Source of the DNA: an uncultured Clostridia bacterium
GTDB taxonomy: Bacteria > Bacillota > Clostridia > Christensenellales > Pumilibacteraceae
Length of the DNA: 64,000 bases
Assembly: GCA_948440265.1 (NCBI GenBank)
Contig: CAOJOK010000002.1
Coordinates: forward strand, 1 to 64,000
Direction of reading: 5' to 3'
The notes beneath the pieces are model-generated. The model made no database searches and was not told the origin of the DNA. It saw only the letters and a program-made list of their open reading frames with translations. The position numbers were made by a program, and so were the translations under genes. Positions 49,409-60,500 of the stretch are shown here, piece by piece (positions within the stretch are counted from its first letter, which is position 1; every line of letters begins with the position of its first letter).

Positions 49409-51478
49409 TTATTTCTTCGGCAAGACAATGCCGATGACAAATTCGTTGTTTTCTTTATATACGGCAAAGCTTCCGCCGTATTTTTGAGCAATGCTCTTTA
49501 TCGATTTAATTCCGAACCCGTGAAAACCGTCATCTCTCTTTGTCGTGGCAAGCTCGCCTTTTTTATTGAGCTTCAATTCTCCTTCGTATCTGTTCTTGAC
49601 GGAAATACTCACAAGACTTCCCTGTGCCGCCACCGAAATCTTCACCAATCGTTTTTCGGCAGGCAGGGTCATAACATATTCTATCGCATTATCGAGTGCG
49701 TTGCCGAACAGAGAATATATATCGGACGGAGACATAAACGACACCTGACTGCCGTCCGCCATAACCGTCATATTTATTTTATTTTTTACGCAATACAGAT
49801 TTTTGTCGGTTATGACGACGTCGAGAGCTTCGTTTCCGGTCTTTATTGCACTGTCGTAAATTTCTATCGATTCGCTCAACTGTTTAAGATAATCTTCGTC
49901 CAAAGATTTATTGCCTTTCAGTACAAGAAGCTGGTGTTTCAAATCGTGGCATTTCAAATTTATAATGTCTATATTCTCCTTGGTCATTTCATACTGCTTC
50001 AACTTCATTTCCTGCATATGCCGAACAGTATCGGTTTCGTGCTTTTTCAAAACTTCTTTTGCCAGCAGGAACTGCACAAAAAGAACCGTCATACAACAAA
50101 TAATATTGCATACGTTCAAAGTAATGCTCAACAGTTCGTTTTGCTTGCTGTATGCCGTGGAAAAACTGCGAATTATCACCAATGAGAGAATGACCACTAA
50201 AAACAGAAACACCGTGGGCGCAGAGTAAACCTCGGCGACTTCGGCAACGTCGCTTGCCCGTCTTGCAAAAATAAAATATGCGGCGACATATAACGGCACA
50301 TACGATAAAAGCCAAATGCAAACGGAAGCCGCCGAAACCGAAACAAGCGACGGGAACTGCAATGAGGGATTTATAAGACCTATAATAAAGTGAAACATAT
50401 TGCCGATGTTCTGAAGCGAATATGCCGCCACCGAAACATATATAATCGTTATCGGTTTTTCTTCGAAACAGACAAAAAGTCCGCCCGTCACAAAAACAAA
50501 AATAATGATGTGCGTAATCAGATTCATAATAGAATACAACATCGGGTATTTTCCGAATACTTCGTAAAACCCGTAAATCAGCTGTATTGCCAAAAAACCG
50601 AGCAATACAGACAGCCCGAGACAGACGGCAATGCTCGAAACGCAACGTATAACGAAATGCTTTCTTCTTTTCAAAGACAGCGCAAAAATGATTGACGCTA
50701 TGATTTGCCAAAACATATACACGATACGAAGCAAGTAAAAATACAGCTCCTCATTCATAAGCTTCCCCCCCCCCGAAAAACCGATATAGGCATTGAGCGC
50801 GCAGACAAACGCCTTTTTCTTCGCTCTGCTGATTTTAAGTTTCTCCTCGCCCACCGTCACATATTCCGTTTCTATTTTTCGCACGTGCCTGAGATTTACT
50901 ATGTAGCTCGAATTACAACAGGCGAAACATTCTTTCGGCAAAATCTGCTCCGTTTGTTTCATACTGCCGCGGGTATCGATAACGCCAAAATCGGTGTGAT
51001 ACAAAACTCTGTGAAGGTTGACTTCGGCATATAAAAGAGAAATAAGCGGTATGCGCACAAAACCGACGCTGCTTTTCACGGTGATATAGCCGCCGAGACG
51101 TCTTTTGACTTTTTCGATGACAGACGCAAGCGCGGTTTCCGCCGCTTCTTTCGTCACGGGTTTCAATATATAATCGACAGCTCCGACCTCATACCCCTTG
51201 GCGGCATAGCGCGCCAGGCTCGTAACAAATACAAGCGGAACATCGGGGTCAACTTTGCGCAATTGTTTCGCTCCGTCCATTCCGTCCATACCCGGCATTT
51301 TTACATCCATAAACACGGCGTCGGCTTCCGCTTTATACGGATATAAAAATTGCAGCGGATTTTCGAAAATCCGCATTTCGCTTTCCATTCCCTGTTCCCT
51401 GCAAATATCCGTTAAAAAGCCGCTTAACCTGCTCGCTTCCCGCGCATCGTCTTCTATAATCGCCACTCTCATCTTCAT
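49409..51478 (-). CDS. LytTR response regulator fused in frame to a GHKL sensor kinase across a ten-G run
   Basis: As written this is one 689-residue frame. Residues 1 to about 234 are a complete response regulator: receiver with Asp 58 (FMDVKM), then a LytTR DNA-binding domain. After SGGGKL (the ten-G run at 50765-50774) comes a normal kinase start, MNEELYF (ATG at 50758). Seven or so membrane segments follow, then the CHDLKHQ histidine box and a GHKL ATPase domain (N box SLFGNALDNAIEY, GFHGFGIKSIK). With nine G the regulator would stop at TGA overlapping that ATG, giving two coupled genes; with eleven G it would also stop. Confidence 0.8.
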   Translation of the reverse strand: MKMRVAIIEDDAREASRLSGFLTDICREQGMESEMRIFENPLQFLYPYKAEADAVFMDVKMPGMDGMDGAKQLRKVDPDVPLVFVTSLARYAAKGYEVGAVDYILKPVTKEAAETALASVIEKVKRRLGGYITVKSSVGFVRIPLISLLYAEVNLHRVLYHTDFGVIDTRGSMKQTEQILPKECFACCNSSYIVNLRHVRKIETEYVTVGEEKLKISRAKKKAFVCALNAYIGFSGGGKLMNEELYFYLLRIVYMFWQIIASIIFALSLKRRKHFVIRCVSSIAVCLGLSVLLGFLAIQLIYGFYEVFGKYPMLYSIMNLITHIIIFVFVTGGLFVCFEEKPITIIYVSVAAYSLQNIGNMFHFIIGLINPSLQFPSLVSVSAASVCIWLLSYVPLYVAAYFIFARRASDVAEVAEVYSAPTVFLFLVVILSLVIIRSFSTAYSKQNELLSITLNVCNIICCMTVLFVQFLLAKEVLKKHETDTVRHMQEMKLKQYEMTKENIDIINLKCHDLKHQLLVLKGNKSLDEDYLKQLSESIEIYDSAIKTGNEALDVVITDKNLYCVKNKINMTVMADGSQVSFMSPSDIYSLFGNALDNAIEYVMTLPAEKRLVKISVAAQGSLVSISVKNRYEGELKLNKKGELATTKRDDGFHGFGIKSIKSIAQKYGGSFAVYKENNEFVIGIVLPKK
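50765..50774 (-). repeat. Ten-G run at the regulator/kinase junction
   Basis: Ten G on the coding (minus) strand. The length decides between a fused regulator-kinase (ten) and separate proteins (nine or eleven). With separate genes, the G run plus AAG would also serve as the kinase Shine-Dalgarno region. Confidence 0.8.
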
Positions 51479-51506
51479 AGTATCCCAACCCCTTTTTCAC
51501 CTTATG

Positions 51507-51547
51507 ATTATAGCACAAATATGCCGCAAAAGTCAATATTGCGGCAT
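51507..51547 (-). promoter_or_regulatory. Promoter of the regulator/kinase operon with 9-bp dyad
   Basis: On the minus strand TTGACT (51531-51536) and TATAAT (51507-51512) are 18 bp apart. ATGCCGCAA (51521-51529) and TTGCGGCAT (51539-51547) form a perfect inverted repeat that surrounds the -35 box. No T run follows it, so an operator is likelier than a terminator. Confidence 0.65.
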
Positions 51548-51581
51548 AATCGGTCGGTTTCAACTCTCAACTCGATATAAT

Positions 51582-52283
51582 TTACTTACAAAGATATTCG
51601 TTAAGGATTCGGGAAAACTCTTTCGCCCGATTGTAACTCACTTTCAGCACCCTATTGCCCACGGTCACTTCGCTGCCCGTAAAATTCTTCACATAACGCA
51701 GGTTCACGAGATAGCATTTATGACAGCGGGCAAAACCTTTTCCTTCGAATATCTTTTCGGGTTTGGATAAAGCCGCCCATTCGAAAACATCATCGCCTTC
51801 CGTGTGATAGACAAGCTTATGTCCGAACGCTTCGATGTATAAAATTTCTTCGCTTTTCAAAAGCACGGTGCCCGTGGCGGTATGAACGTCGATAACGGCA
51901 TTGCGGTATTCCGATATTTTACGCCGCGCCCTGTCCATAGTCGCAAAGAAAGGATATTTTTCTATCGGCTTGATAATATAGTCGAGCGCTTGCACCGAAT
52001 AGCCGTCGATGGCAAGCCGAGCCACATTCGTGACAAAAATAAGCACCACTCTGTCATCGCGCTCGCGAATCTTTTTCGCCGCCGACATTCCGTCCGTCCC
52101 CGGCAATTCTATATCAAAAAATATTATATCGAAATCGCAGGAGTAGTTTTCGATAAAAGGCTCGGCTTGCGTATAAGCGGAAATAACAAACTCACAGCCG
52201 TTTGCTTCTCCGTAAAGTTTTAAAAACTTACGCAGCCTTTCCTGTTCCGCACTGTCGTCTTCCACTATACAGACTTTAATCAT
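51582..52283 (-). CDS. LytTR-family response regulator
   Basis: A 233-residue AgrA/LytR-type regulator. The receiver has the acidic pair at 9-10, Asp 57 in FFDIEL, and a Lys in IIKPIEK. The LytTR domain has EEILYIEAFGHKLVYHT and CHKCYLVNLRYVKNF. It follows the esterase lipoprotein gene by 16 bp and has no kinase directly beside it on the same transcript, though kinases lie at 49.4 and 62.8 kb. GAGGT lies before the ATG. Confidence 0.9.
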   Translation of the reverse strand: MIKVCIVEDDSAEQERLRKFLKLYGEANGCEFVISAYTQAEPFIENYSCDFDIIFFDIELPGTDGMSAAKKIRERDDRVVLIFVTNVARLAIDGYSVQALDYIIKPIEKYPFFATMDRARRKISEYRNAVIDVHTATGTVLLKSEEILYIEAFGHKLVYHTEGDDVFEWAALSKPEKIFEGKGFARCHKCYLVNLRYVKNFTGSEVTVGNRVLKVSYNRAKEFSRILNEYLCK

Positions 52284-52299
52284 ATTTACCTCTTATAAG

Positions 52300-53223
52300 T
52301 CACGCCTGCGCAAGTGTCAAAATCGGCTCGTCGAGATAGGTCGCAGGGTCAACGCCTTTTTTGCTTTCGTCTTTGAAGCCCATAAAATTCAGCACGTTTT
52401 CCGCCGATACTTTTCCGACGCGTTTCAACGCCTCCGCATTCAAATGCAGTTTATCGTCGCGCATATATTCCGGTCTGCTCAAAAAATAGGTTGCGCTTTC
52501 TTTACAGCACACTATTATATCATCGTGCTCCTGTGCAATCTTTTTCTTTGCGGCATTATGAGCATTGACTTTTTCCAAAAGCCGCTCGCTCATATTATCT
52601 CCGTCTTCGCCGACATAAATAGTTGCGCCGAATTCTATCTGCGGAAATTTTTCTTTGAGACTGTTATGAAAGCTCATATACTGTTTCTCATAAGTTTCGC
52701 CTGCCATAGCTATATCCGTGCTTCCTTGAAACATAACGTAGAAACAGCGTCCGACGCTATATCCCTCTTTTTTCATATAATCGAGACACTTTTGATACTT
52801 TGTCAAAATATCGGGAAGCAGGTCGCCGTATTTCGAAAACCGAGTTATACTGCTGCCGCCGCAAGCCGAAAGCATAACCATCATCTTATGTCCCGTCGCC
52901 GCTATATAATCGGCGCAGAATTGCGGAATAAGGCTGGACCCCGACGACGCTTCCAGCGTCCCGTAAGGTTCGCCCATAGGATTTTTTACGGCATAAATTT
53001 TGTCGGTCTTGGCTTTGTATTCATACGCCGTTTGGTCGGGTATCTCCACTTCGTAACGGTCGGTTTCCCGTCCCACCATATTCGACTGTCCCGTGAAAAG
53101 CACCAAGTCGAACACCTTATCCGGTTCCGTGGGATTTGCAGGCGGCTTTTCGTTACACGCAACGAAAGCAAACATCGAGCATATAATCATTGCCGCCAAA
53201 ATAAAAGAAAATGCTTTTTTCAA
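52300..53223 (-). CDS. SGNH/SASA-type carbohydrate esterase lipoprotein
   Basis: A 307-residue exported protein. The lipobox is FVAC (Cys 23), followed by a Pro-rich linker. The SASA (sialate O-acetylesterase-like) domain has GQSNMVGR with Ser 47 as nucleophile, an AACGGSS-like oxyanion loop (LSACGGSS), and a late DDKLHLNAEALKRVG with the Asp-His pair. Such enzymes remove acetyl groups from polysaccharides such as xylan or sialoglycans; the substrate is not known here. It starts at TTG with GAGG 8 nt upstream and is co-transcribed with a LytTR regulator. Confidence 0.83.
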   Translation of the reverse strand: MKKAFSFILAAMIICSMFAFVACNEKPPANPTEPDKVFDLVLFTGQSNMVGRETDRYEVEIPDQTAYEYKAKTDKIYAVKNPMGEPYGTLEASSGSSLIPQFCADYIAATGHKMMVMLSACGGSSITRFSKYGDLLPDILTKYQKCLDYMKKEGYSVGRCFYVMFQGSTDIAMAGETYEKQYMSFHNSLKEKFPQIEFGATIYVGEDGDNMSERLLEKVNAHNAAKKKIAQEHDDIIVCCKESATYFLSRPEYMRDDKLHLNAEALKRVGKVSAENVLNFMGFKDESKKGVDPATYLDEPILTLAQA

Positions 53224-53253
53224 TACCGTACACCTCTGTTTTTTCTTACCTAC

Positions 53254-53282
53254 ATTTTAACAGAAGCGGTCGTTTCTTTCAA
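53254..53282 (-). promoter_or_regulatory. Promoter of the esterase/regulator operon
   Basis: On the minus strand TTGAAA (53277-53282) and TAAAAT (53254-53259) are 17 bp apart. Confidence 0.65.
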
Positions 53283-53320
53283 TACTCTCGGCATATCGGG
53301 TAGGTTTCGGCTCGTGAAAT

Positions 53321-53352
53321 GCAAAACGCTCCTACTTGATTCGGAGCGTTGT
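53321..53352 (-). terminator. Terminator of pckA
   Basis: AACGCTCC (53325-53332) pairs perfectly with GGAGCGTT (53343-53350), with TTTT following on the minus strand. Confidence 0.65.
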
Positions 53353-53381
53353 TTCGGAATACTCTATTTATTGCAAATCAT

Positions 53382-54962
53382 TTAAGCCTTGGGACCGGCG
53401 TTGACTATTTCTTCCGGCATACCCTCGTACTTCTTGAAGTTCTCCACGAAATCGTGCGCAAGCTTCTTCGCCAAGCGGTCGTATTCGGCTTTATCGCTCC
53501 ATACGTTTCTCGGGTTGAGAATGTTGCTGTCCACGTTCTCGCAGGTTTTCGGGACGTTGAGTCCGAAGTAAGGTTCGGTTTCGTATTCGACCTTTGCAAG
53601 CGAACCGTTCAAAGCCGCAGTCACTATTGCGCGCGTCGCAGGAAGGCTCATACGCTTGCCGACGCCGTATGCGCCGCCCGTCCAGCCTGTGTTTATAAGG
53701 TATACGTCTGCGCCGTGCTTTTCGATTTTTTCGCCCAAAAGCTCGGCATATACCGAAGACCTAAGGGGCAGGAACGGCGAACCGAAGCAGGTGGAGAACG
53801 TGCAGACAGGGTCGGTTATTCCGCGTTCCGTGCCGGCAACTTTCGACGTATAGCCGGAAACGAAATAATACATTGCCTGCTCTTTCGTGAGCTTGCTGAC
53901 TGGAGGAAGCACGCCGAATGCGTCTGCCGTCAAGAAGATTATCGTCTTGGGATGTCCGCCGACGCCGGGAATTACGGCGTTGTCGATGTAGTGAACGGGA
54001 TAGGACACGCGCGTGTTTTCCGTAAGGCTGTTATCGGTGTAATCGGGCTTTCTCGTAACGTCGTCGATAACCACGTTTTCCACAACGGAGCCGTGCTTTA
54101 TCGCGCGGTAAATGTCGGGTTCTTTTTCTTCGGAAAGGTCTATGCACTTCGCATAGCAGCCGCCTTCTATATTGAATATGCCTTCTTCCGACCAGCCGTG
54201 TTCGTCATCGCCTATAAGACCTCTGTTGGGGTCTGCCGAAAGAGTGGTCTTGCCCGTTCCCGACAAGCCGAAGAACAGAGCGGTATCGCCGCTGCCGTCG
54301 GTTGCCATATTGGCAGAACAGTGCATACCCAAAACACCCATATGCGGCAAAAGGTAATTCATAACGCTGAACACGCCTTTTTTCATTTCGCCGCAGTACT
54401 TGCTGCCTGCTATTATGAGCAGTTTTCTCTTGAAGCTGACTATGATTGCAGCTTCGGAATTGATGCCTTCGGTTTTCGGATTGAGCTTGAGACCGGGCGC
54501 GCATATAAGCGTGAACTCGGGCTTATAGGTTTTGAGTTCTTCTTCCGTGGGACGCAAAAGCATATTGTGCATAAACAGGTTTTGCGACGCATACTCGTTT
54601 ATGACGCGCACGTTCAAACGGAACTTCGGGTCTGCGCCTGCATATCCGTCGAATATGAATATGTTGCGGTTATTGAGATAGCTCTCAATCTTGCCCAGAA
54701 TCGAATCGAACTGCTCCACGGAAATCTTCTTGTTCTCCGCGCCCCAGTTTATCTCCTTGTTTATGGGAGCTTCGTCGACGATAAAGCGGTCCTTGGGGCT
54801 TCTGCCGGTATACTTGCCCGTCTCGACAAGCAATGCGCCCGTGTCGGTAAGTCGGCAGTCCTCGGTCTTTAAAGCCAACTCGGTAAGCACGGCAGGCTCT
54901 AAATTGCGATAGACATTCAGCGGATTAAAGATATTCAGTTTCTCAATCCCATAGGTCTTCAT
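53382..54962 (-). CDS. pckA: Phosphoenolpyruvate carboxykinase (ATP)
   Basis: PckA interconverts oxaloacetate and phosphoenolpyruvate with ADP/ATP. In fermenting Clostridia it often runs in the carboxylating direction. The 526-residue protein has the ATP-type P loop GLSGTGKTTLS, the DDEHGWS metal site, GRSPKDRF at the substrate end, and NTGWTGGAYGVGKR. Length is normal. The ATG at 54962 has GGAGG 10 nt upstream. It is transcribed alone from the promoter at 55046-55074. Confidence 0.96.
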   Translation of the reverse strand: MKTYGIEKLNIFNPLNVYRNLEPAVLTELALKTEDCRLTDTGALLVETGKYTGRSPKDRFIVDEAPINKEINWGAENKKISVEQFDSILGKIESYLNNRNIFIFDGYAGADPKFRLNVRVINEYASQNLFMHNMLLRPTEEELKTYKPEFTLICAPGLKLNPKTEGINSEAAIIVSFKRKLLIIAGSKYCGEMKKGVFSVMNYLLPHMGVLGMHCSANMATDGSGDTALFFGLSGTGKTTLSADPNRGLIGDDEHGWSEEGIFNIEGGCYAKCIDLSEEKEPDIYRAIKHGSVVENVVIDDVTRKPDYTDNSLTENTRVSYPVHYIDNAVIPGVGGHPKTIIFLTADAFGVLPPVSKLTKEQAMYYFVSGYTSKVAGTERGITDPVCTFSTCFGSPFLPLRSSVYAELLGEKIEKHGADVYLINTGWTGGAYGVGKRMSLPATRAIVTAALNGSLAKVEYETEPYFGLNVPKTCENVDSNILNPRNVWSDKAEYDRLAKKLAHDFVENFKKYEGMPEEIVNAGPKA

Positions 54963-55045
54963 AGTTATGTATCCTCCAAAAAAAGTAATTCTGTATTGTC
55001 GGTGCAAAATCGAAACGGTAAATCGCCTCAATCTCCACCGATATA

Positions 55046-55074
55046 ATTATATCTTAAAATTGTCAAATCGGCAA
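55046..55074 (-). promoter_or_regulatory. pckA promoter
   Basis: On the minus strand TTGCCG (55069-55074) and TATAAT (55046-55051) are 17 bp apart; the leader is about 80 nt. Confidence 0.65.
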
Positions 55075-55105
55075 CTGTTTTTACACGGTTTTAAAATTTT
55101 CACAA

Positions 55106-56314
55106 TTATAATAAACCGTCCGACGGCAGTCCGCGCTTTAATCTGCTCTCTATCATATCGGCAAGCTGCTTGGCGGCTCTGCCGCTTCTTCCGCCCTTTT
55201 TCAAAGCATAGCGCTCGGCAAGAGTTTCGGCGGTTTTCAAATCTATCTCTATATTTCTGTCCGAAAGAATACCTTTCAAAATCTCGACGAATTCTCTCTT
55301 GTCGGGACTTAAAAAGGTGACGACAAGTCCGAACCTGTCCGACAGCGACGCCTGTTCCTGCAAAGTATCGTTTATGTGCACGTCGTTTTGTCTGGACTCG
55401 AAACTTTCGCGCACAAGATGACGGCGGTTTGTAGTGGCATAAATAAGTGCGTTTTCCGGTTTATACACCGACCCTTCCAATGCCGCTTTCAATTCGGAAA
55501 AATCGTCCGTACCTTCGACAAACGTCAAGTCGTCGATAAATATTATAAACTTGAAAATTTTGAACCTGCCTATGATATCGAAAAGCGCGGGGAAATGCTT
55601 AATCGACGATTTGTTGAGTTCGACAAGCCGCAGTCCCCTGCCCTTATATTCGTTCAAAATCGCGTGAACGGTGCTCGACTTTCCCGAGCCCCTGTCCCCG
55701 TACAAAAGCACGTTGTTCGCAGGCAGTCCGTCGATAAAGTCCGCCGTATTGTCCGCGACCGCTTTTTTGCAGTCGTCGTACAGTTTCAAATCGGATAAAC
55801 TTATTTCGCTGATACTGTCAATCGATATGAGCAATTTTCCGTCGAACCTGTATGCCGCCGATTTAGACACATTGCCGTAACCGTTCTTCTCGATTTGTTT
55901 TTTCAGTTCCGCCGCGTCGGGCAGTTTGCTTTTACCGCTTTCCCACTGCGCGGAAACCGCATTCACGTCCGCATATTTATCGGCGAAATCGGCAGGCGTC
56001 ACGGCGGCGAGAGCGGCTATGATTTTCAGTTCGAAATTTACTCTCTCTGTCAAACCGCTCACGTCTTCTCTCGCAGCCACTCTGCGTGCGAATACATTGT
56101 CGTCGGTCAAAACCAGACGGCGGAAATAATCCGCGGCATTTTTCTCGCATCCGCAATTTGCAAGCGTGTTGAAATAACTTGCCCAAAGCTCCGTAAATCT
56201 TTTTTTCTCGGGCAGACAAATCATTTCCGAAAGCGCCTTCACGCCGACGTCGCTCTTTAAATTCTCGAATATCGACAAAGAGCGGACGGCGATATCGATT
56301 TGTTCAAACGTCAT
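55106..56314 (-). CDS. AAA-type ATPase, DUF815 family
   Basis: A 402-residue protein with a helical N-terminal half of about 190 residues. An ATPase domain follows: Walker A YGDRGSGKSST, Walker B FIIFIDDL, sensor ATTNRRHL, and a late GRSGRAAKQL segment. This is the DUF815 layout, a widespread ATPase group without assigned function. The ATG at 56314 has GAGAGG upstream. Its promoter is back to back with that of ilvC. Confidence 0.85.
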   Translation of the reverse strand: MTFEQIDIAVRSLSIFENLKSDVGVKALSEMICLPEKKRFTELWASYFNTLANCGCEKNAADYFRRLVLTDDNVFARRVAAREDVSGLTERVNFELKIIAALAAVTPADFADKYADVNAVSAQWESGKSKLPDAAELKKQIEKNGYGNVSKSAAYRFDGKLLISIDSISEISLSDLKLYDDCKKAVADNTADFIDGLPANNVLLYGDRGSGKSSTVHAILNEYKGRGLRLVELNKSSIKHFPALFDIIGRFKIFKFIIFIDDLTFVEGTDDFSELKAALEGSVYKPENALIYATTNRRHLVRESFESRQNDVHINDTLQEQASLSDRFGLVVTFLSPDKREFVEILKGILSDRNIEIDLKTAETLAERYALKKGGRSGRAAKQLADMIESRLKRGLPSDGLL

Positions 56315-56349
56315 TTTTCGATACCTCTCTTTCTTTATAAGCAAAAACA

Positions 56350-56378
56350 ATTATATCAAAACGACATTACCTCGTCAA
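56350..56378 (-). promoter_or_regulatory. Promoter of the DUF815 ATPase gene
   Basis: On the minus strand TTGACG (56373-56378) and TATAAT (56350-56355) are 17 bp apart. Confidence 0.8.
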
Positions 56379-56383
56379 TAAAT

Positions 56384-56412
56384 TTGACAAACGCCGTTAC
56401 GAATTGTATAAT
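56384..56412 (+). promoter_or_regulatory. ilvC promoter
   Basis: TTGACA (56384-56389) and TATAAT (56407-56412) are 17 bp apart, a perfect sigma-A consensus. The 61-nt leader shows no T-box and no leader peptide. Confidence 0.88.
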
Positions 56413-56470
56413 TGATACAATATAGCGCGTTAAAGTGTTGAAAGATAAAAATCATTTTCAAGGAGTATAA

Positions 56471-57481
<1,011 letters not shown>

Positions 57482-57492
57482 TCAATGGGCAC

Positions 57493-57526
57493 AAAAAACG
57501 GCAGTCAAACGACTGCCGTTTTTTTT
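57493..57526. terminator. Bidirectional terminator between ilvC and GH3
   Basis: AAAAAACGGCAGTC pairs perfectly with GACTGCCGTTTTTT around a 4-nt loop. Confidence 0.88.
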
Positions 57527-57536
57527 GTTATTGCCC

Positions 57537-60500
57537 TTACTTCTTTTTGGCGGAACGCTTGGTCTCGTATTCCGCAAGCTTTTCCGTCAACGTCTCGACG
57601 CTTCGCTTAAGCTCCGCTATCTCCGCTTCCAGCACGCCGATACGCTCGCTGTCGGACGGACCTGTTTTCACGGGCTCTCCGCTGCCTGCAACTTCAAACA
57701 CGTCTTCTTCCGCTTTCTTTTTCTTCCGTTTGAAAACGTCGAAGAAGCCGCCCTTTTTCTTGCCGCCGTCCGCACCGGACACTTCGACTTCCGCATCCGC
57801 ATTTCCTGCCGCGACCGCCTTGCGCTTGGGCAGGAACGCCACCAATCCGCGCCATATAAGCACGCCGAATACGGCAATGTTTATGACCACAACCACGGGT
57901 ATCCACCACTCGAAGCTCTTTTTCAAGACGCGCGGTCCTGCCAAATCGGTGGAGTATTCGTTTTTATCGGTATTGTGTTTTGCGAAATAGTAAGTGTTGC
58001 ACGACGCGTAAATTATCTGTTTTGCAGACTCTCTTGCGAGATTCATATCCACGACGTCGTTCATATCCAAACGTCCGTATTTGCCCGCCTTTTCGTAAAG
58101 CGGATTAAGCTGGGTATTGACGCCCGCTCTTATGCCTGCGCGCAGCTTCATATTGGAATCTCCGCCGTCGTCATAGTCGGTCACGACTATTCCCTTGAAG
58201 CCGAACTCGGTGCGCAGAATTCCGTCTATCATAGCCTGGTTTGCCCCTGCCCAAGTGGCGCCTATCTTGTTAAAGGACACCATTGCGCCGATTGCTTCGC
58301 CTTTCTTTATGGCTATTTCGAAAGGTTTTAAATAGTTTTCGCGGAAGTTCTGTTCCGTACACCAAACGCGCTTATCCGTGTAAGGCGACGAATCGTACAG
58401 AGCGAGATGTTTCAAGAAGGAATATACGCCGTTCGACTTTGCGCCGCGGACGAAATTCGCCGCAAGGAAACCGCTCAAAATCGGGTCTTCGCTGTAACAC
58501 TCATAGTTTCTGCCGTTAAGCATTTCGCGGTGCAGATTTATGCAGGGCGCATATATGCCGGACACACCGAAATTCTGACCGTCGATTCCCACTATTTGTC
58601 CCGACTGATAGACAAGCTGTTTATTCCACGTCTGCGCCACCAGGTTTTCCGCAGGCAAAGCCGTCATCTTGGAACCCTTGACCGTGGGCGAAAGGTTGGT
58701 GCGGTTGAAGCCCGACGGACCGTCATAGTCCCACCAGATGAGTTTTCCTATGCTTGCCGCCGCTCTCGTGCCGTATCCGCCGTCTTCGACTATGGTGCGC
58801 AAATCTTCCGCCGTCAACTGGTTTAAAAGCGTATCCCATTCTTCGCACTGCCAATTCTCTTTCTGTCCGAGCTTGAAAATCAATTCTTCGTTGTATTTCA
58901 GGGAGGCTTCTTTTTTACCCGTCAGTTCGTCCAAGGACGCCGAGCTTCCGTCTTCTTTCGTAACAAGGCGCAAGCCGCTGTCTTTATTCGTAGTCGGCAT
59001 TGCCGTGTAATCGTAAAGCTCGTACTGATAGTCCACATAAGGTGCGAGAGCCTTATCCGCAAGCCCCTTGCATCTCTCTTTAGGCACGGTTCCCGCTATG
59101 TCGCTTCTCGAAAGATACGTCCAATCCACGCCCAGCGTAGAACCGTCCAGAGCGCACTCTCCGTAAGCCAAGTCGCCCGTAAAGCGATTTCTTATTCTGC
59201 CCTGACTGACGGGGTCTTTGCGGTAACGCAATTCGAAGTCTTTAATCTCGTAAGTGATGGTATTGTTTTCCATCTGTTTGAGATGATGAGAGTCGGTCAT
59301 AAGCTTGATTTCGTATTTGCCGACGTCGAGTTCCCAGCCCGTCGTTCCCGTATCGTTCTTGTCATAGCAGTCATAGCTTGCCATTTCGTACGGCGTGAAC
59401 TTGAACGTGACGGTGTCCGATTCCTTCGGTTTCAGCGATACCGTCTTGGCAAAATCCAAAAGGTTCACCGCAGACTTTTCCACTCCGCCCTTTATGTACG
59501 GCGCGGAATAATACAACTGAACTACGTCTTTGCCTTCCTTGCTGCCGCTGTTCGTAACCTTGACTTTCAATTCTATTTCGGTTTCTTTCGTCAGTTCTTC
59601 GCCGTCGGCAAGGCTTACGGATTCGATTTCCCAATCGAACGTCGTGTAAGACAAGCCGTGTCCGAAAGGATATTGCACAACCGCGTCATAACCCGTTTTT
59701 CCGAATTTGGTCTTATCTTTGAAATAGCCTTCTTTGTCCGCCGTTTCATAGAACTTATAGCCGATATAAATGTCTTCCGCATATACGATATCTTTCGACT
59801 CGCCGTTTACGCGGGAAATCTCGTTGACGTCGGGGTCGTAAAGCACCGTATCGGCAAGCTTGCCGCTCGGATTGACTTCGCCCGATAAAATCTTCGGAAT
59901 CGCCGTCGCGCCCGACTGACCCATATATCCGACGTTCAATGCCGCGCCTATCGTTCCGAAATTTTCTTCGTCGTCGATAAACGTCATATCCATAATAGAG
60001 CCCGTATTGAACACGACGATAACTCTATCGAAGTTGGACGTACACATCTTTATCAGCGTTTCTTCTTCCGTACTGATTTCGCTGACCGAACGCGTGGTAT
60101 CTTCCGGCAAGCCCACCTTTTTCTGCGTCGAGCTTATTCTGCCGATATACTCGCCGCTGTAACGGGACAATACTATCACCGCCGTATCGGAAAACTCTTT
60201 CGCGCGCGCCACAACGTCGTCGGGGAAAGCCACTGCCGTCTGCGGCTCTTTCAGTTTGGTGTTATACCGATTGCCCCAGTTCGCGCTTTCTCCCCAGTCG
60301 GCGTCTTCCGTCGTCCTGTGCTTTTCGTATATCTTGATGATTTCTTCGTTATAGCTGTATCCGCTCTGTTTGAACGCCTGCAAAAGCGTCACTTTGTTGT
60401 CGGGATGCACATACGAGCGGCCCGAGCCGTTGCCTGCAAGCAGGAAGCCTGCGTCGGTGGCATACCAGCCGAATATGTTTACGTTTTTCTGCGAAGCCGG

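Noticed and set aside
53349-54872. A 507-codon plus-strand frame opposite pckA
   Set aside because: It is antisense to a certain gene, and its composition (rich in R, V, F and H) is that of a shadow frame.
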